The translations under genes were made by a program, and so were the position numbers. Shown here piece by piece: positions 16,269 through 24,373 of a stretch of DNA of 64,000 nucleotides; the stretch's first letter is position 1; every line of letters begins with the position of its first letter. The notes below the pieces were generated by a model. The model was not told the DNA's origin. It saw only the letters and a list, made by a program, of their open reading frames with translations, and searched no databases. The stretch lies in the NCBI RefSeq assembly GCF_000519205.1, contig NZ_JAFB01000043.1, positions 1 to 64,000 of the forward strand. The letters run 5' to 3'. Origin of the DNA: Amycolatopsis taiwanensis DSM 45107 (GTDB lineage: Bacteria > Actinomycetota > Actinomycetes > Mycobacteriales > Pseudonocardiaceae).

Positions 16269-16766
16269 ATGGAGATCATGCTGCGGGACTGGTTGGACTC
16301 GGACGCCGAGTGGTATGTGCAGCAGGCGCGCGATCCGGAGACCCTTCGGTTTACCACCGAGCGCGAATCTCTGACCGTCGAAGAATTCCGGGCCGCGCTG
16401 CACCGGCTGCGCCATGATGACGACGCCCTCGGTTACGTCGTTGTTGATGCGACAGCGGGCATTCGGTTGGCGAATATCGCCGCTGCCCGCAAAGGAGACG
16501 TGGCCTCGGTGAGCTACTGGGTAGCGCCCGCGGCGAGGGGCCAAGGGGTGGCCGGCCGAGCGTTGAAAGAACTGTGCCAGCGGGTAGCGGACACCTGGCC
16601 TGTCACCGAGATCCGGCTGTGGACTCACGCGGAAAACCTTGCGTCCCAACGGGTCGCCGAGAACGCCGGGTTCATTGCTTGCACCGGCGACGGGGAGACC
16701 AAAGAGATCAAGGGACGACAGTGGCCGGTCCGCTGGTACCGCCGTGGCCCGGCCCGGACCGAATGA
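16269..16766 (+). CDS. GNAT-family N-acetyltransferase (RimJ/RimL type)
   Basis: 165 residues. Acetyl-CoA site region VSYWVAPAARGQGVAGRALK contains the R-G-Q-G-V-A-G-R pyrophosphate loop. EIRLWTHAENLASQRVAENA and GF are typical of RimJ/RimL ribosomal-protein or antibiotic acetyltransferases. Acceptor substrate unknown. ATG 16269 follows GGAGG. The stop codon lies inside a terminator hairpin shared with the convergent AhpD-like gene. Confidence 0.87.
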   Translation: MEIMLRDWLDSDAEWYVQQARDPETLRFTTERESLTVEEFRAALHRLRHDDDALGYVVVDATAGIRLANIAAARKGDVASVSYWVAPAARGQGVAGRALKELCQRVADTWPVTEIRLWTHAENLASQRVAENAGFIACTGDGETKEIKGRQWPVRWYRRGPARTE

Positions 16767-16780
16767 TCCCGGGCCGGGCC
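16746..16780. terminator. Hairpin shared by convergent genes
   Basis: GGCCCGGCCCGG, eleven bases, CCGGGCCGGGCC: a perfect 12-bp stem that includes the GNAT stop codon (16764-16766) in its loop and ends before the convergent stop at 16797. Confidence 0.7.
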
Positions 16781-16796
16781 GGGATTCGCGTGCCGG

Positions 16797-17282
16797 TCAG
16801 TTCGCCACGTTGTCGAACGTGCCGGCCTGGTAGGAACCGCCCTTGGTCTTCGTGATCACGAGGAGCCGGTTGGCGGCATTGATCATGGCGACCAGATAGA
16901 CCAGCGCGGCGATCTGGTCGTCGTCGTAGTGCTTGCGCACCTGGGCCCAGGTCTCGTCGGACACACCGTGGCTGGCGTCGGCGAGCCGGGTGCCCTCCTC
17001 GGCCAGTGCCAGTGCGGCCCGCTCGGCCTCGGTGAACACAGTGGACTCTCGCCAGGCGGCGACCAGGTTGATCCGCACCGCGGGTTCACCGGCGGCCGCC
17101 AGTTCTTTGGCGTGGGCGTCGACGCAGAAACCGCAGCCGTTGATCTGGCTGGCGCGCAACTCCACCAACTCCTGGAGGGACTTGGGCAGCGACGACTGCA
17201 TGATCGCCACGCTGGTGTTGGCGAACCGCTTGCCGATCTTGGCGCCGAGTTCGTTCTCGTTCAGGTCGAAACGGGGTTCCAT
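16797..17282 (-). CDS. AhpD-like / carboxymuconolactone decarboxylase-family protein (ECF41 partner)
   Basis: 161 residues. The redox site INGCGFCVDAHAKELAAAGE has CxxC plus His, as in AhpD peroxidases. Family members act as alkylhydroperoxidases or as decarboxylases; the CxxC favours a redox role. ATG 17282 is preceded by an AGGA. Divergent from an ECF41 sigma factor, it fits the classical COE partner (carboxymuconolactone decarboxylase, oxidoreductase or epimerase) known for that sigma group, and its upstream region carries a matching promoter at 17324-17350. Confidence 0.9.
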   Translation of the reverse strand: MEPRFDLNENELGAKIGKRFANTSVAIMQSSLPKSLQELVELRASQINGCGFCVDAHAKELAAAGEPAVRINLVAAWRESTVFTEAERAALALAEEGTRLADASHGVSDETWAQVRKHYDDDQIAALVYLVAMINAANRLLVITKTKGGSYQAGTFDNVAN

Positions 17283-17323
17283 GACTTCGTCCTCGCTCGT
17301 GGTTGTGTATTGAACGACCACAA

Positions 17324-17350
17324 GACGGCGGCGACCCGATCCGCGTAACA
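17324..17350 (-). promoter_or_regulatory. ECF41-type promoter for the AhpD-like gene
   Basis: Read leftward: TGTTACG (17350-17344), 16 bases, CGTC (17327-17324). The known ECF41 consensus is TGTCACA and CGTC. The predicted transcript would start about 35 bases before the ATG. Confidence 0.65.
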
Positions 17351-17385
17351 GCACGCTCCCGTGACGCGTACCACTGCCGTCCCGG

Positions 17386-17412
17386 TGTTACAAAGCGATG
17401 GGACCTGGCGTC
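17386..17412 (+). promoter_or_regulatory. ECF41-type autoregulatory promoter for the sigma gene
   Basis: TGTTACA (17386-17392), 16 bases, CGTC (17409-17412). Same elements and spacing as the divergent promoter at 17324-17350, and only about 40 bases before the sigma gene start. Confidence 0.65.
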
Positions 17413-17450
17413 TGATGAGCGACCCAGTCGAGAAGAAACAGGAGCCACCC

Positions 17451-18389
17451 ATGGCCGGCACGGCGCAGACCACACCCGACGATCACCGCGCCGGCAGGAA
17501 CGGGGACGGCCGGCCGGACCCCGCCACCGCGGCCTTCGTCGCCCATCGCAACCTGCTGTTCACCGTCGCCTATGAGATGCTCGGGTCAGCCGCCGACGCG
17601 GAGGACGTCCTCCAGGAGACCTGGTTGCGCTGGGCGGGCGTCAACCTCGACACGGTGCAGGAACAGCGGGCGTACCTGGTCCGGATAACCACACGCCAGG
17701 CGCTCGACCGGCTGCGTACGCTCGGCCGGCGCAAGGAGTCCTACGTCGGCCCGTGGCTGCCCGAGCCGCTGCTGACCACACCCGACGTGGCCGAGGACGT
17801 CGAACTCGCCGACAGCGTGTCGATGGCGATGCTGCTGGTATTGGAGACCCTCGCGCCGATCGAGCGGGCGGTGTTCGTGCTACGCGAAGTGTTCGATCTG
17901 GGCTACGAGGAGATCGCCGAGGCCGTCGACAAGACCCCGGCCGCGGTCCGCCAGCTCGCGTACCGGGCACGAGCACACGTCGCGGCGCGCCGGCCGCGCG
18001 GGGTCGTTTCTCCGGCCGAGACCCGCGACGCGCTCGCGGCCTTCCAGCAGGCGATCGAAACGGGCGAGCTGCAGAGCCTGCTCGACATACTCGCACCAGA
18101 CGTTGTCTTCCTGGGTGACGGTGGTGGAGTCGCGCAAGCCGCGCTGGCACCCATCATCGGGGCCGACGCCGTGGCCGGCCTGCTGGCTGCCGGGCTGACC
18201 AACCTCGCCGCGAGATCGCTGCAGCCGGCACCGGTCAACGGCTGTCCGGCACTGATCTTGCGGCTCGACGGCGAGATCGACACCGTCCTGGCATTGCACA
18301 TCGAGGACGGCCTCATCACCGGGATCTACTCCGTGCGCAATCCCCAGAAGTTGTCGCGTTTGCAGCACGAGACCACGCTGCGCCGCTGA
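17451..18389 (+). CDS. ECF41-group RNA polymerase sigma factor with SnoaL-like tail
   Basis: 312 residues. Region 2 includes VAYEMLGSAADAEDVLQETW; region 4 includes FDLGYEEIAEAVDKTPAAVR and QLAYRARAHVAARRP. The linker holds WLPEP, and the C-terminal NTF2-like domain holds DGGG and ends NPQKL. These three motifs mark group ECF41, in which the C-terminal domain replaces an anti-sigma factor and tunes activity. ATG 17451 has AGGAG eight bases upstream and lies after the predicted promoter. It faces its AhpD-like partner. The inducing signal is unknown. Confidence 0.93.
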   Translation: MAGTAQTTPDDHRAGRNGDGRPDPATAAFVAHRNLLFTVAYEMLGSAADAEDVLQETWLRWAGVNLDTVQEQRAYLVRITTRQALDRLRTLGRRKESYVGPWLPEPLLTTPDVAEDVELADSVSMAMLLVLETLAPIERAVFVLREVFDLGYEEIAEAVDKTPAAVRQLAYRARAHVAARRPRGVVSPAETRDALAAFQQAIETGELQSLLDILAPDVVFLGDGGGVAQAALAPIIGADAVAGLLAAGLTNLAARSLQPAPVNGCPALILRLDGEIDTVLALHIEDGLITGIYSVRNPQKLSRLQHETTLRR

Positions 18390-18466
18390 ACCATCGACGA
18401 AGGCGGCAGGGGAGTGGCCGCTTTATTCGGTTGCTGAGCCTGATGTTCAGAAAGCACGATGTCGAA

Positions 18467-19336
18467 ATGCGCTTCTCGATCAATATCCCGAATTTTGGGG
18501 ACTTCGCCGATGCCAGGACGGTGGCGACGGTGGCCACCGCGGCGGAGCAGGCTGGTTGGGACGCGCTGTTCGTCTGGGATCACGTGGTGCACGACAAACG
18601 CGAGCGCCGGGGGCAGTCTTTCGGTGATCCGTGGATGCTGCTGACCGCCGCTGCGCTGGCGACCTCCCGCCTCAAGCTGGGCACCTTGGTCACCCCGGTG
18701 GCCCGGCGGCGGCCGGAACAGCTCGCCCGCCAGGTCGCCACCCTGGATTCCCTCAGCGGCGGACGAGTGATCTTCAGCGCGGGCCTTGGCGGGCCGGTCG
18801 AGGACGAGTTCGGCAGCTTCGGTGAGCCGACCGATCCGGTCGTACTGGCCGAACGTCTCGACGAGGGTTTGGAACTGCTACAACGCTACTGGTCTGGCGA
18901 GCCGGTACACCATGACGGGCGGCACTACCAGGTCCGAGACGTCACCTTGCTGCCCGCCACGGTGCAGCGACCCCGTCCGCCGGTCTGGATCGGAGGATTC
19001 TGGCCGCACCGGCGGCCGATGCGGCGAGCGGCCCGGTGGGACGGGGTGGTCCCGCTGTTCGCCACCGCGAAGCACGGCCAGGCCCCACCTGCCGACCAGG
19101 TCTGCGACCTGATCGCCTATGTCCACCAGCACCGCAAGGACCAGCAGGGCAACCCCTTCGAGATCGTCCTCGGCGGCGTCAGCCCAGGCGATCCGGCCAG
19201 GGCGCGCGACCTGATCGCACCACTGGCCGACGCGGGCGCCACCTGGTGGGACGAAAGGCAACTGCAGACCAGCGAAGACCTCTACCGGCTTGAACCGATA
19301 TTGCGGCGCATCAACCAAGGCCCACCCGCCCTGTAG
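18467..19336 (+). CDS. Luciferase-like (LLM) flavin/F420-dependent oxidoreductase
   Basis: 289 residues with the TIM-barrel pattern of bacterial-luciferase-like enzymes. It starts MRFSINIPNFGDFAD; GWDALFVWDHVV follows, then LGTLVTPVARRRPEQLARQV, ATLDSLSGGRVIFSAGLGG and RPRPPVWIGGFWPHRRPMRR. Such enzymes use FMN or F420 for hydride transfer or monooxygenation; the substrate cannot be read off. ATG 18467 is the family start, though its Shine-Dalgarno is poor; in-frame ATGs at 18431 and 18443 are alternatives. It follows the ECF41 gene by 77 bases and could belong to its regulon. Confidence 0.85.
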   Translation: MRFSINIPNFGDFADARTVATVATAAEQAGWDALFVWDHVVHDKRERRGQSFGDPWMLLTAAALATSRLKLGTLVTPVARRRPEQLARQVATLDSLSGGRVIFSAGLGGPVEDEFGSFGEPTDPVVLAERLDEGLELLQRYWSGEPVHHDGRHYQVRDVTLLPATVQRPRPPVWIGGFWPHRRPMRRAARWDGVVPLFATAKHGQAPPADQVCDLIAYVHQHRKDQQGNPFEIVLGGVSPGDPARARDLIAPLADAGATWWDERQLQTSEDLYRLEPILRRINQGPPAL

Positions 19337-19380
19337 TTCCTGTCCGCCGAGCCCTCGAATCGGTGGGTTCGGGGGCCTCG

Positions 19381-19977
19381 TCAGCCGAACTGCGTCTGGC
19401 CGATCAAGTGGAAGAACCGGGCAGTGTGCAGGTAGGGCAACCGGTCGGCGACTGCCAGTTCCAGCCTCTCCAACTCCGCGTAGAAGACCGGGTCCTGCTT
19501 CCGTTCGTCGTCGGTCATGTAGTGGCAGACGCTGCTGATGCCGTAATGGCCGGTCACCGGGCAGCCCAGCTCATCGAGGACGTAGCCGACCTCATCAGCG
19601 GTGCGCAGGATCATCGCCGTTCCGAAGGTGTGGGTACGCGCCTGGTCGGTGTCCAGCGCTGCGCGGGCGGCGATTGGGTCGTTGCAGGTAACCCGGTCTG
19701 CGACTCCTGCTTCGGCGGCCCGTTGTTCGGCTGCGGCCAGCATCGCCGGAGCGTAGTCGGCGATGGTGACGTGACAGCCTTTCATGGCCAGCCGGATCGC
19801 GTCGCCGCCGTCTCCGCCACCCAGGTCGAGCACTCGCAGCGGGGGAGAGCCGAGACTGTCCAGGTGGCAGGCCAGGTTGGCCTCGGCTTGGGTATAGCGC
19901 AGCCGGCCCCAAGGAGCTTCCTGCCACCGTTGCCATGCGGCTACGGCGGTGTCGAACGTCCCGGGTTTCTCCTGCAT
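19381..19977 (-). CDS. SmtA-like SAM methyltransferase with internal deletion
   Basis: 198 residues. The N-terminal part is well kept: TFDTAVAAWQRWQEAPWGRL, then LRVLDLGGGDGGDAIRLAMK (SAM motif I) and CHVTIADYAPAMLAAAEQRA. After GVADRVTC the sequence jumps directly to NDPIAARAALDTDQARTHTF and the C-terminal region (HYGISSVCHYMTDDERKQDP, then PYLHTARFFHLIG). Relatives I remember are about 250-260 residues and carry motifs II-III (DVVLCHN..., LRPGG...) between these parts. About 60 residues therefore seem to be lost in frame, and activity is doubtful. ATG 19977. It is divergent from the MtnA-like gene. Confidence 0.75.
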   Translation of the reverse strand: MQEKPGTFDTAVAAWQRWQEAPWGRLRYTQAEANLACHLDSLGSPPLRVLDLGGGDGGDAIRLAMKGCHVTIADYAPAMLAAAEQRAAEAGVADRVTCNDPIAARAALDTDQARTHTFGTAMILRTADEVGYVLDELGCPVTGHYGISSVCHYMTDDERKQDPVFYAELERLELAVADRLPYLHTARFFHLIGQTQFG

Positions 19978-20158
19978 GAGAGCGACGGTAGCGGAACGCT
20001 CACAGTTACGAATCGGTCCGGCAAGTCGGTCGCCGCCTCGGCTGAGGGGCCGCGCTGCGGGCTTCCGCTGGTCCCGCGATATAGATGTCGTTGCAAGTAT
20101 GCGAGTTGTAATCGATACGCTGGCGGTGAGATTCCGTTCACCGCCGCGGAGGAATTCG

Positions 20159-21199
20159 ATGCCGCGACCTGCCGCACATCCGGAGTTGCCGACGCTGGCC
20201 GACAGTGTGCGGCTGGCCGAGGACGGGGTGCACCTGCTGGACCGCCGGGTGTTCCCGTTCGAGCATCGGTGGGTGCACGCCCGCACGGTCGAGGAGGTCG
20301 CCGCGGCGATCGAGGACATGGTGACCCAGTCCTCCGGCCCGTACTTCGCGGTGCTGTGGGGCATGGTGCTGGCCGCGCGGGAGGCCACCGGGGAGAACCC
20401 GGAGGCCGCGCGCGGTCGACTGCGGGCCGCCGCCGACCGGCTGATCGCCACCAGGCCGACCAACGACCAGCCGCGCAAGGCCGTGGAGTGGGTCATGGCC
20501 TCGGTGGATGCCGGTGGCGATGACGTGGTCGCGGCGGCGCTCGCCGGCGCGCGGGCCGGCGACGCCGACTACCGGCGGCGCAGCCGCGAGATGGGGCGCG
20601 CCGGGGCGGAGCTGCTGCCAGAGCGGGGACGGGTCCTCACGCACTGCTGGGGTGATCTGTACTTGATCGGACTGGTCGAAGCAGCGCTGGAGTCGGGCAA
20701 ACAGCTGTCGTTCGTGTGCACCGAAACCCGCCCGTACCTGCAGGGCGCGCGGTTGACCGCGGAGACACTGGCCGAGATGGGCGTGGACACCACGGTGATC
20801 ACCGACGGCATGCCGGCGTCGCTGATGCGGGCCGGCGAGATCGACGCGTTGGTGACCGCCAGTGACCGGATCACTATGGACGGGCACGTCATCAACAAGG
20901 TGGGGACGTTGCAGCTGGCCGTGGCCGCGCACACCTTTGGGGTGCCGTTTTACGCGTTGTGCCACGCTCCGGATCCGGATTCGACCACCGGCGCGGACGT
21001 GCCGATCGAGTTCCGCGACGGCGACGAGGTGCTGTATACCTTGGGACGGCGCAGCGCCAGCGAACGGGTTCGGGGTCTGTACCCAGCCTTCGACGTCACC
21101 GAGCCGCGGTTCGTGACGACCGTAGTGACCGATCGGGGTGCGTTCGCGCCGGACCGGGTGCACGAGTACTGGAACGGGGAACAGGAAACGGCACCGTGA
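20159..21199 (+). CDS. MtnA-like aldose-phosphate isomerase (eIF2B-related fold), divergent
   Basis: 346 residues of the methylthioribose-1-phosphate isomerase / eIF2B-alpha family. The catalytic cysteine region is RVLTHCWGDLYLIGLVEAAL. TETRPYLQGARLTAETLAEM is the family signature, and TASDRITMDGHVINKVGTLQ holds the catalytic Asp. The N-terminal half keeps the order of MtnA, but the conserved RGAPAIG phosphate loop is replaced by TQSSGPYFAVLWG. It may therefore act on another sugar phosphate than methylthioribose-1-phosphate. ATG 20159 has GGAGG upstream. It is divergent from a damaged methyltransferase; no other methionine-salvage gene is near. Confidence 0.78.
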   Translation: MPRPAAHPELPTLADSVRLAEDGVHLLDRRVFPFEHRWVHARTVEEVAAAIEDMVTQSSGPYFAVLWGMVLAAREATGENPEAARGRLRAAADRLIATRPTNDQPRKAVEWVMASVDAGGDDVVAAALAGARAGDADYRRRSREMGRAGAELLPERGRVLTHCWGDLYLIGLVEAALESGKQLSFVCTETRPYLQGARLTAETLAEMGVDTTVITDGMPASLMRAGEIDALVTASDRITMDGHVINKVGTLQLAVAAHTFGVPFYALCHAPDPDSTTGADVPIEFRDGDEVLYTLGRRSASERVRGLYPAFDVTEPRFVTTVVTDRGAFAPDRVHEYWNGEQETAP

Positions 21200-21458
21200 G
21201 CGTGCGGGTCGCGACGCAGGAAGTTTACCGGTAAGTCCGCGTATCTGATCTCGCGCTAATCCCTTGGGCGTCCACTGTGGATGGCCGCGCTCGCAGGCCG
21301 GGGAACTGGTTGCTCGAACCATTTCGAGACGCTGTTCGACGTTTTAGGCCAAGAGCAAGTGCAGGCACCAAGCAAGGCTGCCGTCGCCTCACCGTCGCTG
21401 TCAGTGGTGGTCAGTACAGTTGGCCACTGGCGGACAGACGGACAAGTGCGGGGCGGTA

Positions 21459-22106
21459 GTGAAGGATTTCGCGGGCGAGTTCGAAACCCATCTGACGGTG
21501 GTGTGCACCTCCATGGCTGGTGACGAGGGCCGCCTACGCCGCTGGGCGGAGCGCCACCGTGTGAAATACACACGAATCGTGCTCGACCGCGGCGCGACCC
21601 CCGACCAGCCGATGTTGACAGTGCGCGGCCACGGTGGCCTGCAAGCACAGCGAAAGGCCGCGCAGATATGGATCGAGCGGCTGTGTGCCGAAGGGTTCAG
21701 CGTCGCCCGTGTGAAGATCGAGGCAGCACCATGGAACGAAGACGTGCCGCAGACGGCCGCCGAGGCCCAGGGGCTCCCTCCCGGCTGCTACTTCGAGCAC
21801 CACGTCAAGCTCGCTCTCACCGACGAGACCGAGATGGCGGCGGTGCGCGCACTCGCCGAGCGGCACACTGCCCATGTGTCGCGCAACGCCCGCCGCGATC
21901 TGGGCGGGCGTGGTCATGAACGCTTCGTCACCCAACGCTGCCGTGGTGTCAGCCGCCCCGAGGCCCGCCGCCGTCTCGACGCCCTCCTCGATGTCCTTGA
22001 GACGGCGGGATTCAAGGCCGTCGAGGTCGAGGAAGAGTTCGTCGTGCACGACGACCGCCCAGCCCTGGACAGCGGCTGGATCGACGAGAAGGCGGACGGT
22101 CGATGA
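21459..22106 (+). CDS. Internally duplicated protein, partner of AbiEii-like nucleotidyltransferase
   Basis: 215 residues that I do not recognise. The protein is a tandem of two related halves (about residues 8-97 and 112-200). FETHLTVVC pairs with FEHHVKLAL, RLRRWAERH with AVRALAERH, IWIERLCAEGFSVARVKIE with ALLDVLETAGFKAVEVEEE, and APWNEDVP with VVHDDRP. There is no HTH, so it does not look like the usual AbiEi antitoxin. GTG 21459 has only a weak Shine-Dalgarno. The stop overlaps the next ATG by four bases, so the two proteins are made together. A regulatory or substrate-binding partner role is inferred from coupling only. Confidence 0.65.
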   Translation: MKDFAGEFETHLTVVCTSMAGDEGRLRRWAERHRVKYTRIVLDRGATPDQPMLTVRGHGGLQAQRKAAQIWIERLCAEGFSVARVKIEAAPWNEDVPQTAAEAQGLPPGCYFEHHVKLALTDETEMAAVRALAERHTAHVSRNARRDLGGRGHERFVTQRCRGVSRPEARRRLDALLDVLETAGFKAVEVEEEFVVHDDRPALDSGWIDEKADGR

Positions 22107-23089
22107 CCGGCTCCGTGGACGGTGAACGGTGGCGCATCGCGCACCGGGCTGTGCTCGATCACCTACTCGGCCTCGTCGCCGGGTCCCCGTTGGGTGACAT
22201 CCTGATCCTGCGGGGAAGCATGGTCATGCCGGCGTGGGTGGGGGCCGACGCGCGGGAGCCGGCGGACCTCGACTGGATCGTTTCCCGGCCCCTGCTGATC
22301 CCGGTCGATCCCGAGCACCCGTATCCGTACGTTGAGGAAGTGGAAGCCGTACAGCAGTGGCCGGAGGCGGCCGACGGTGCCGACCGGTACGAGATCTGGA
22401 AGTTCGAGGAGCTCGACACCAGGGGCCTTCGGCCACTGGTCCCGCCCGAGGGGCTGCACTGGATCGTCGAAGCGGAGCCGGAGTACTACCCACCACATGA
22501 AACTTTGCTCGACCTGGTGCGTAAACGGCCGATGGCCGCGCCGGGCCTGGTGCTCGACGCGGACGCCGCCCGGAACGACGGCACCTGGACCTACTTGGAG
22601 TACGACACCCCGGGCATACGTCTGATCATCCCCTGGGAGGCGGAAGGCCTCCCGCCTGGCGAGGTGCAACTGGACTTCGCCCGCGACGAGTGGCTCCCCG
22701 AACCTCCTGTGTGGACGGCGATACCCCATGGCGACGGCGCCGGGCAGAGCGTCGTGCGCACCGCAGGCCGTGAACTGTCGCTCGCCTGGAAGCTGCTGTG
22801 GCTGCACGCCGATTGCGCCACGGAGGGCCGGGCGCAGGCCAAGGACCTCTACGACGCCGTACTCCTCGCGGAGGCCAAAGCCACGAAGCTGTCGCCACGG
22901 CTGCTGCGCAAGGTGTTCCGCCACGAGCCCGGCAACACGGCGGCCGCAGACGCCCTGCGCTTGGACGCGGTAGCACTGTGGTCCGTGGACTGGGAGAACT
23001 TCCGCGCGAACCACCCGCAGGTACGTGGCACGGCCGAGGAGTGGCTGGAGCGCTTGAGTCGGGCGCTGGAACCGGTGTTGGGGCGGTAG
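22103..23089 (+). CDS. AbiEii/AbiGii-type nucleotidyltransferase
   Basis: 328 residues. DILILRGSMVMPAWVGADAR, then EPADLDWIV gives the Gly-Ser and Asp-x-Asp of the nucleotidyltransferase fold. EVQLDFARDEWL offers the third acidic residue, and LSLAWKLLWLHADCATEGRA, then QAKDLYDAVLLAEA matches the Lys/Lys-Asp-Leu-Tyr-Asp motif of AbiEii and MenT toxins. Known relatives modify tRNA or other targets and block growth, often as anti-phage systems. Between the motifs lies an unusually long insert (residues about 70-180). ATG 22103 overlaps the previous stop (ATGA). Substrate and toxicity are not shown by sequence. Confidence 0.72.
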   Translation: MTGSVDGERWRIAHRAVLDHLLGLVAGSPLGDILILRGSMVMPAWVGADAREPADLDWIVSRPLLIPVDPEHPYPYVEEVEAVQQWPEAADGADRYEIWKFEELDTRGLRPLVPPEGLHWIVEAEPEYYPPHETLLDLVRKRPMAAPGLVLDADAARNDGTWTYLEYDTPGIRLIIPWEAEGLPPGEVQLDFARDEWLPEPPVWTAIPHGDGAGQSVVRTAGRELSLAWKLLWLHADCATEGRAQAKDLYDAVLLAEAKATKLSPRLLRKVFRHEPGNTAAADALRLDAVALWSVDWENFRANHPQVRGTAEEWLERLSRALEPVLGR

Positions 23090-23238
23090 GCACCTGCTGG
23101 AAGGACCGCAAGAGGTGCATCCCGAAGTCTGCTGACGGCATGCCGGCGACGGCGCCGACGGAGATCATGCGGCAGTCCACATCTCCCGATCGAAGCCGAC
23201 CAACTCGATGTGGAGCGCTGCGCAAGCCGGACCAGCGG

Positions 23239-24291
23239 CTACACCCTCCACTGTGAAGGACCTGTTTGGCCGGCTGCGAGGTGGCCGGTCAGCCGTTCCC
23301 AGTTGCCGGACCCAATAGCGGCCTTCTCTTCCTCGGTGAAAGGTGCGTTCTTGAGGAAGGACCTGGCGACACCGCCGCTGGTGTCCAGGTAGGGGAAGCC
23401 GCCCGGGCGGGTGCCGAAGGTGTACGGGTAGTCGGTCGAGTAGAGCATGCGGCCGGTCCCGACGACCTCGGCCGTCCAGCGCAGGTAGCGCTCGCTGACC
23501 GTGCCGCTACCGGCCACCCAGAAGTTCTGGCGGAAGTAGTCGGCCAACGGCTGCCGCAACCCGGCCATGTCCCGCAGGAAGCCGACGTGGTCGAGGTAGA
23601 ACAGGACGACCTCGCCCCAGTGCCCGGCGATCACCTGCAGTTCGGGGTGGCGGTCGAACACCCCGGAGAAGATCATCCGCAGGTATTGCACGCCCAGGTC
23701 GTAGTACCAGCCAAGCCCGGCGGTCGCCAGCGCTGCCCCCACGCCGTTGGGCAGTCCCGAGTAGTACGCCTCCTGGACCGCTCGCACTGGGGCCTGGGGG
23801 TGGAAGTGCAGCGGGACGCGAAGTCGTTCGGCGGTTCTGTAGAGGTCGTCGAACTCCGGCGCGTCGGCCAGTTTGTCACCGGTGCGGCCGTACAGCATCG
23901 CGCCGCGGAAGCCGAGCCGGGTGACCGCGCGCTCCAGTTCCTCGGCGGCGACTTCGGGCGAAGACGTCGGGATGGCGGCGAATGCCTGGAACCGCGAGGG
24001 GTTGGCGGCGACGATCTCGGCGAGCGCGTCGTTGGCCTCGCGCGCGACGTGCACGGCGTCGGCCGCCGGAAGGTTCTGCACACCAGGGGTGGCCAGCGAC
24101 AGCACCGCGACGTCGATGCCCTGGTCGTCCATGTCGGCGAGGCGTCGATCGCCGACATCGCGCAGCCGGCGCGTGACCGGGTGGTCGTCGTCGTAGCCGT
24201 GCGGCCGGACCCCCGCCTTCGCCCACGCGTCGAGCAGGACGGGCAGGACCACGTGTTCCTCAAGGGCGATGATGCGCAGTTTTTCGGACAC
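23239..24291 (-). CDS. Amidohydrolase-2 (ACMSD-like) family hydrolase/decarboxylase
   Basis: 350 residues, TIM-barrel metal-dependent enzyme. It starts MSEKLRIIALEEHVVLPVLL; the EEH replaces the usual HxH metal ligands, as in a common aromatic-acid decarboxylase-type subgroup. Later motifs are PLHFHPQAP, LQVIAGHWGEVVLFYLDHVG and GRMLYSTDYPYTFG (the metal-binding Asp). Likely substrates are hydroxybenzoate-type or related carboxylic acids. It is divergent from a TetR regulator with a long inverted repeat between them, hence probably inducible. Confidence 0.82.
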   Translation of the reverse strand: MSEKLRIIALEEHVVLPVLLDAWAKAGVRPHGYDDDHPVTRRLRDVGDRRLADMDDQGIDVAVLSLATPGVQNLPAADAVHVAREANDALAEIVAANPSRFQAFAAIPTSSPEVAAEELERAVTRLGFRGAMLYGRTGDKLADAPEFDDLYRTAERLRVPLHFHPQAPVRAVQEAYYSGLPNGVGAALATAGLGWYYDLGVQYLRMIFSGVFDRHPELQVIAGHWGEVVLFYLDHVGFLRDMAGLRQPLADYFRQNFWVAGSGTVSERYLRWTAEVVGTGRMLYSTDYPYTFGTRPGGFPYLDTSGGVARSFLKNAPFTEEEKAAIGSGNWERLTGHLAAGQTGPSQWRV

Positions 24292-24309
24292 GACGGCAGC
24301 TCCTTCACC

Positions 24310-24355
24310 TGATGTTTCCAGCGATACTCGACACAGCGTATCACTGGAAACATCA
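24310..24355. promoter_or_regulatory. Long inverted-repeat operator between amidohydrolase and TetR gene
   Basis: TGATGTTTCCAGCGATAC (24310-24327), ten bases, GTATCACTGGAAACATCA (24338-24355); 17 of 18 positions pair. It lies directly upstream of the TetR promoter and covers the amidohydrolase promoter region. ATCACTGGAA is repeated directly at its right side. Confidence 0.8.
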
Positions 24356-24373
24356 CTGGAATCAGCTTTTCGT

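Noticed and set aside
19978..20158. Possible SAM riboswitch upstream of the MtnA-like gene
   Set aside because: The divergent 181-bp region shows no SAM-box stem arrangement that I could draw.
22103..23089. Nucleotidyltransferase read as a classical AbiE system with an AbiEi antitoxin
   Set aside because: The coupled upstream protein has no HTH and is an internal duplication, unlike AbiEi.
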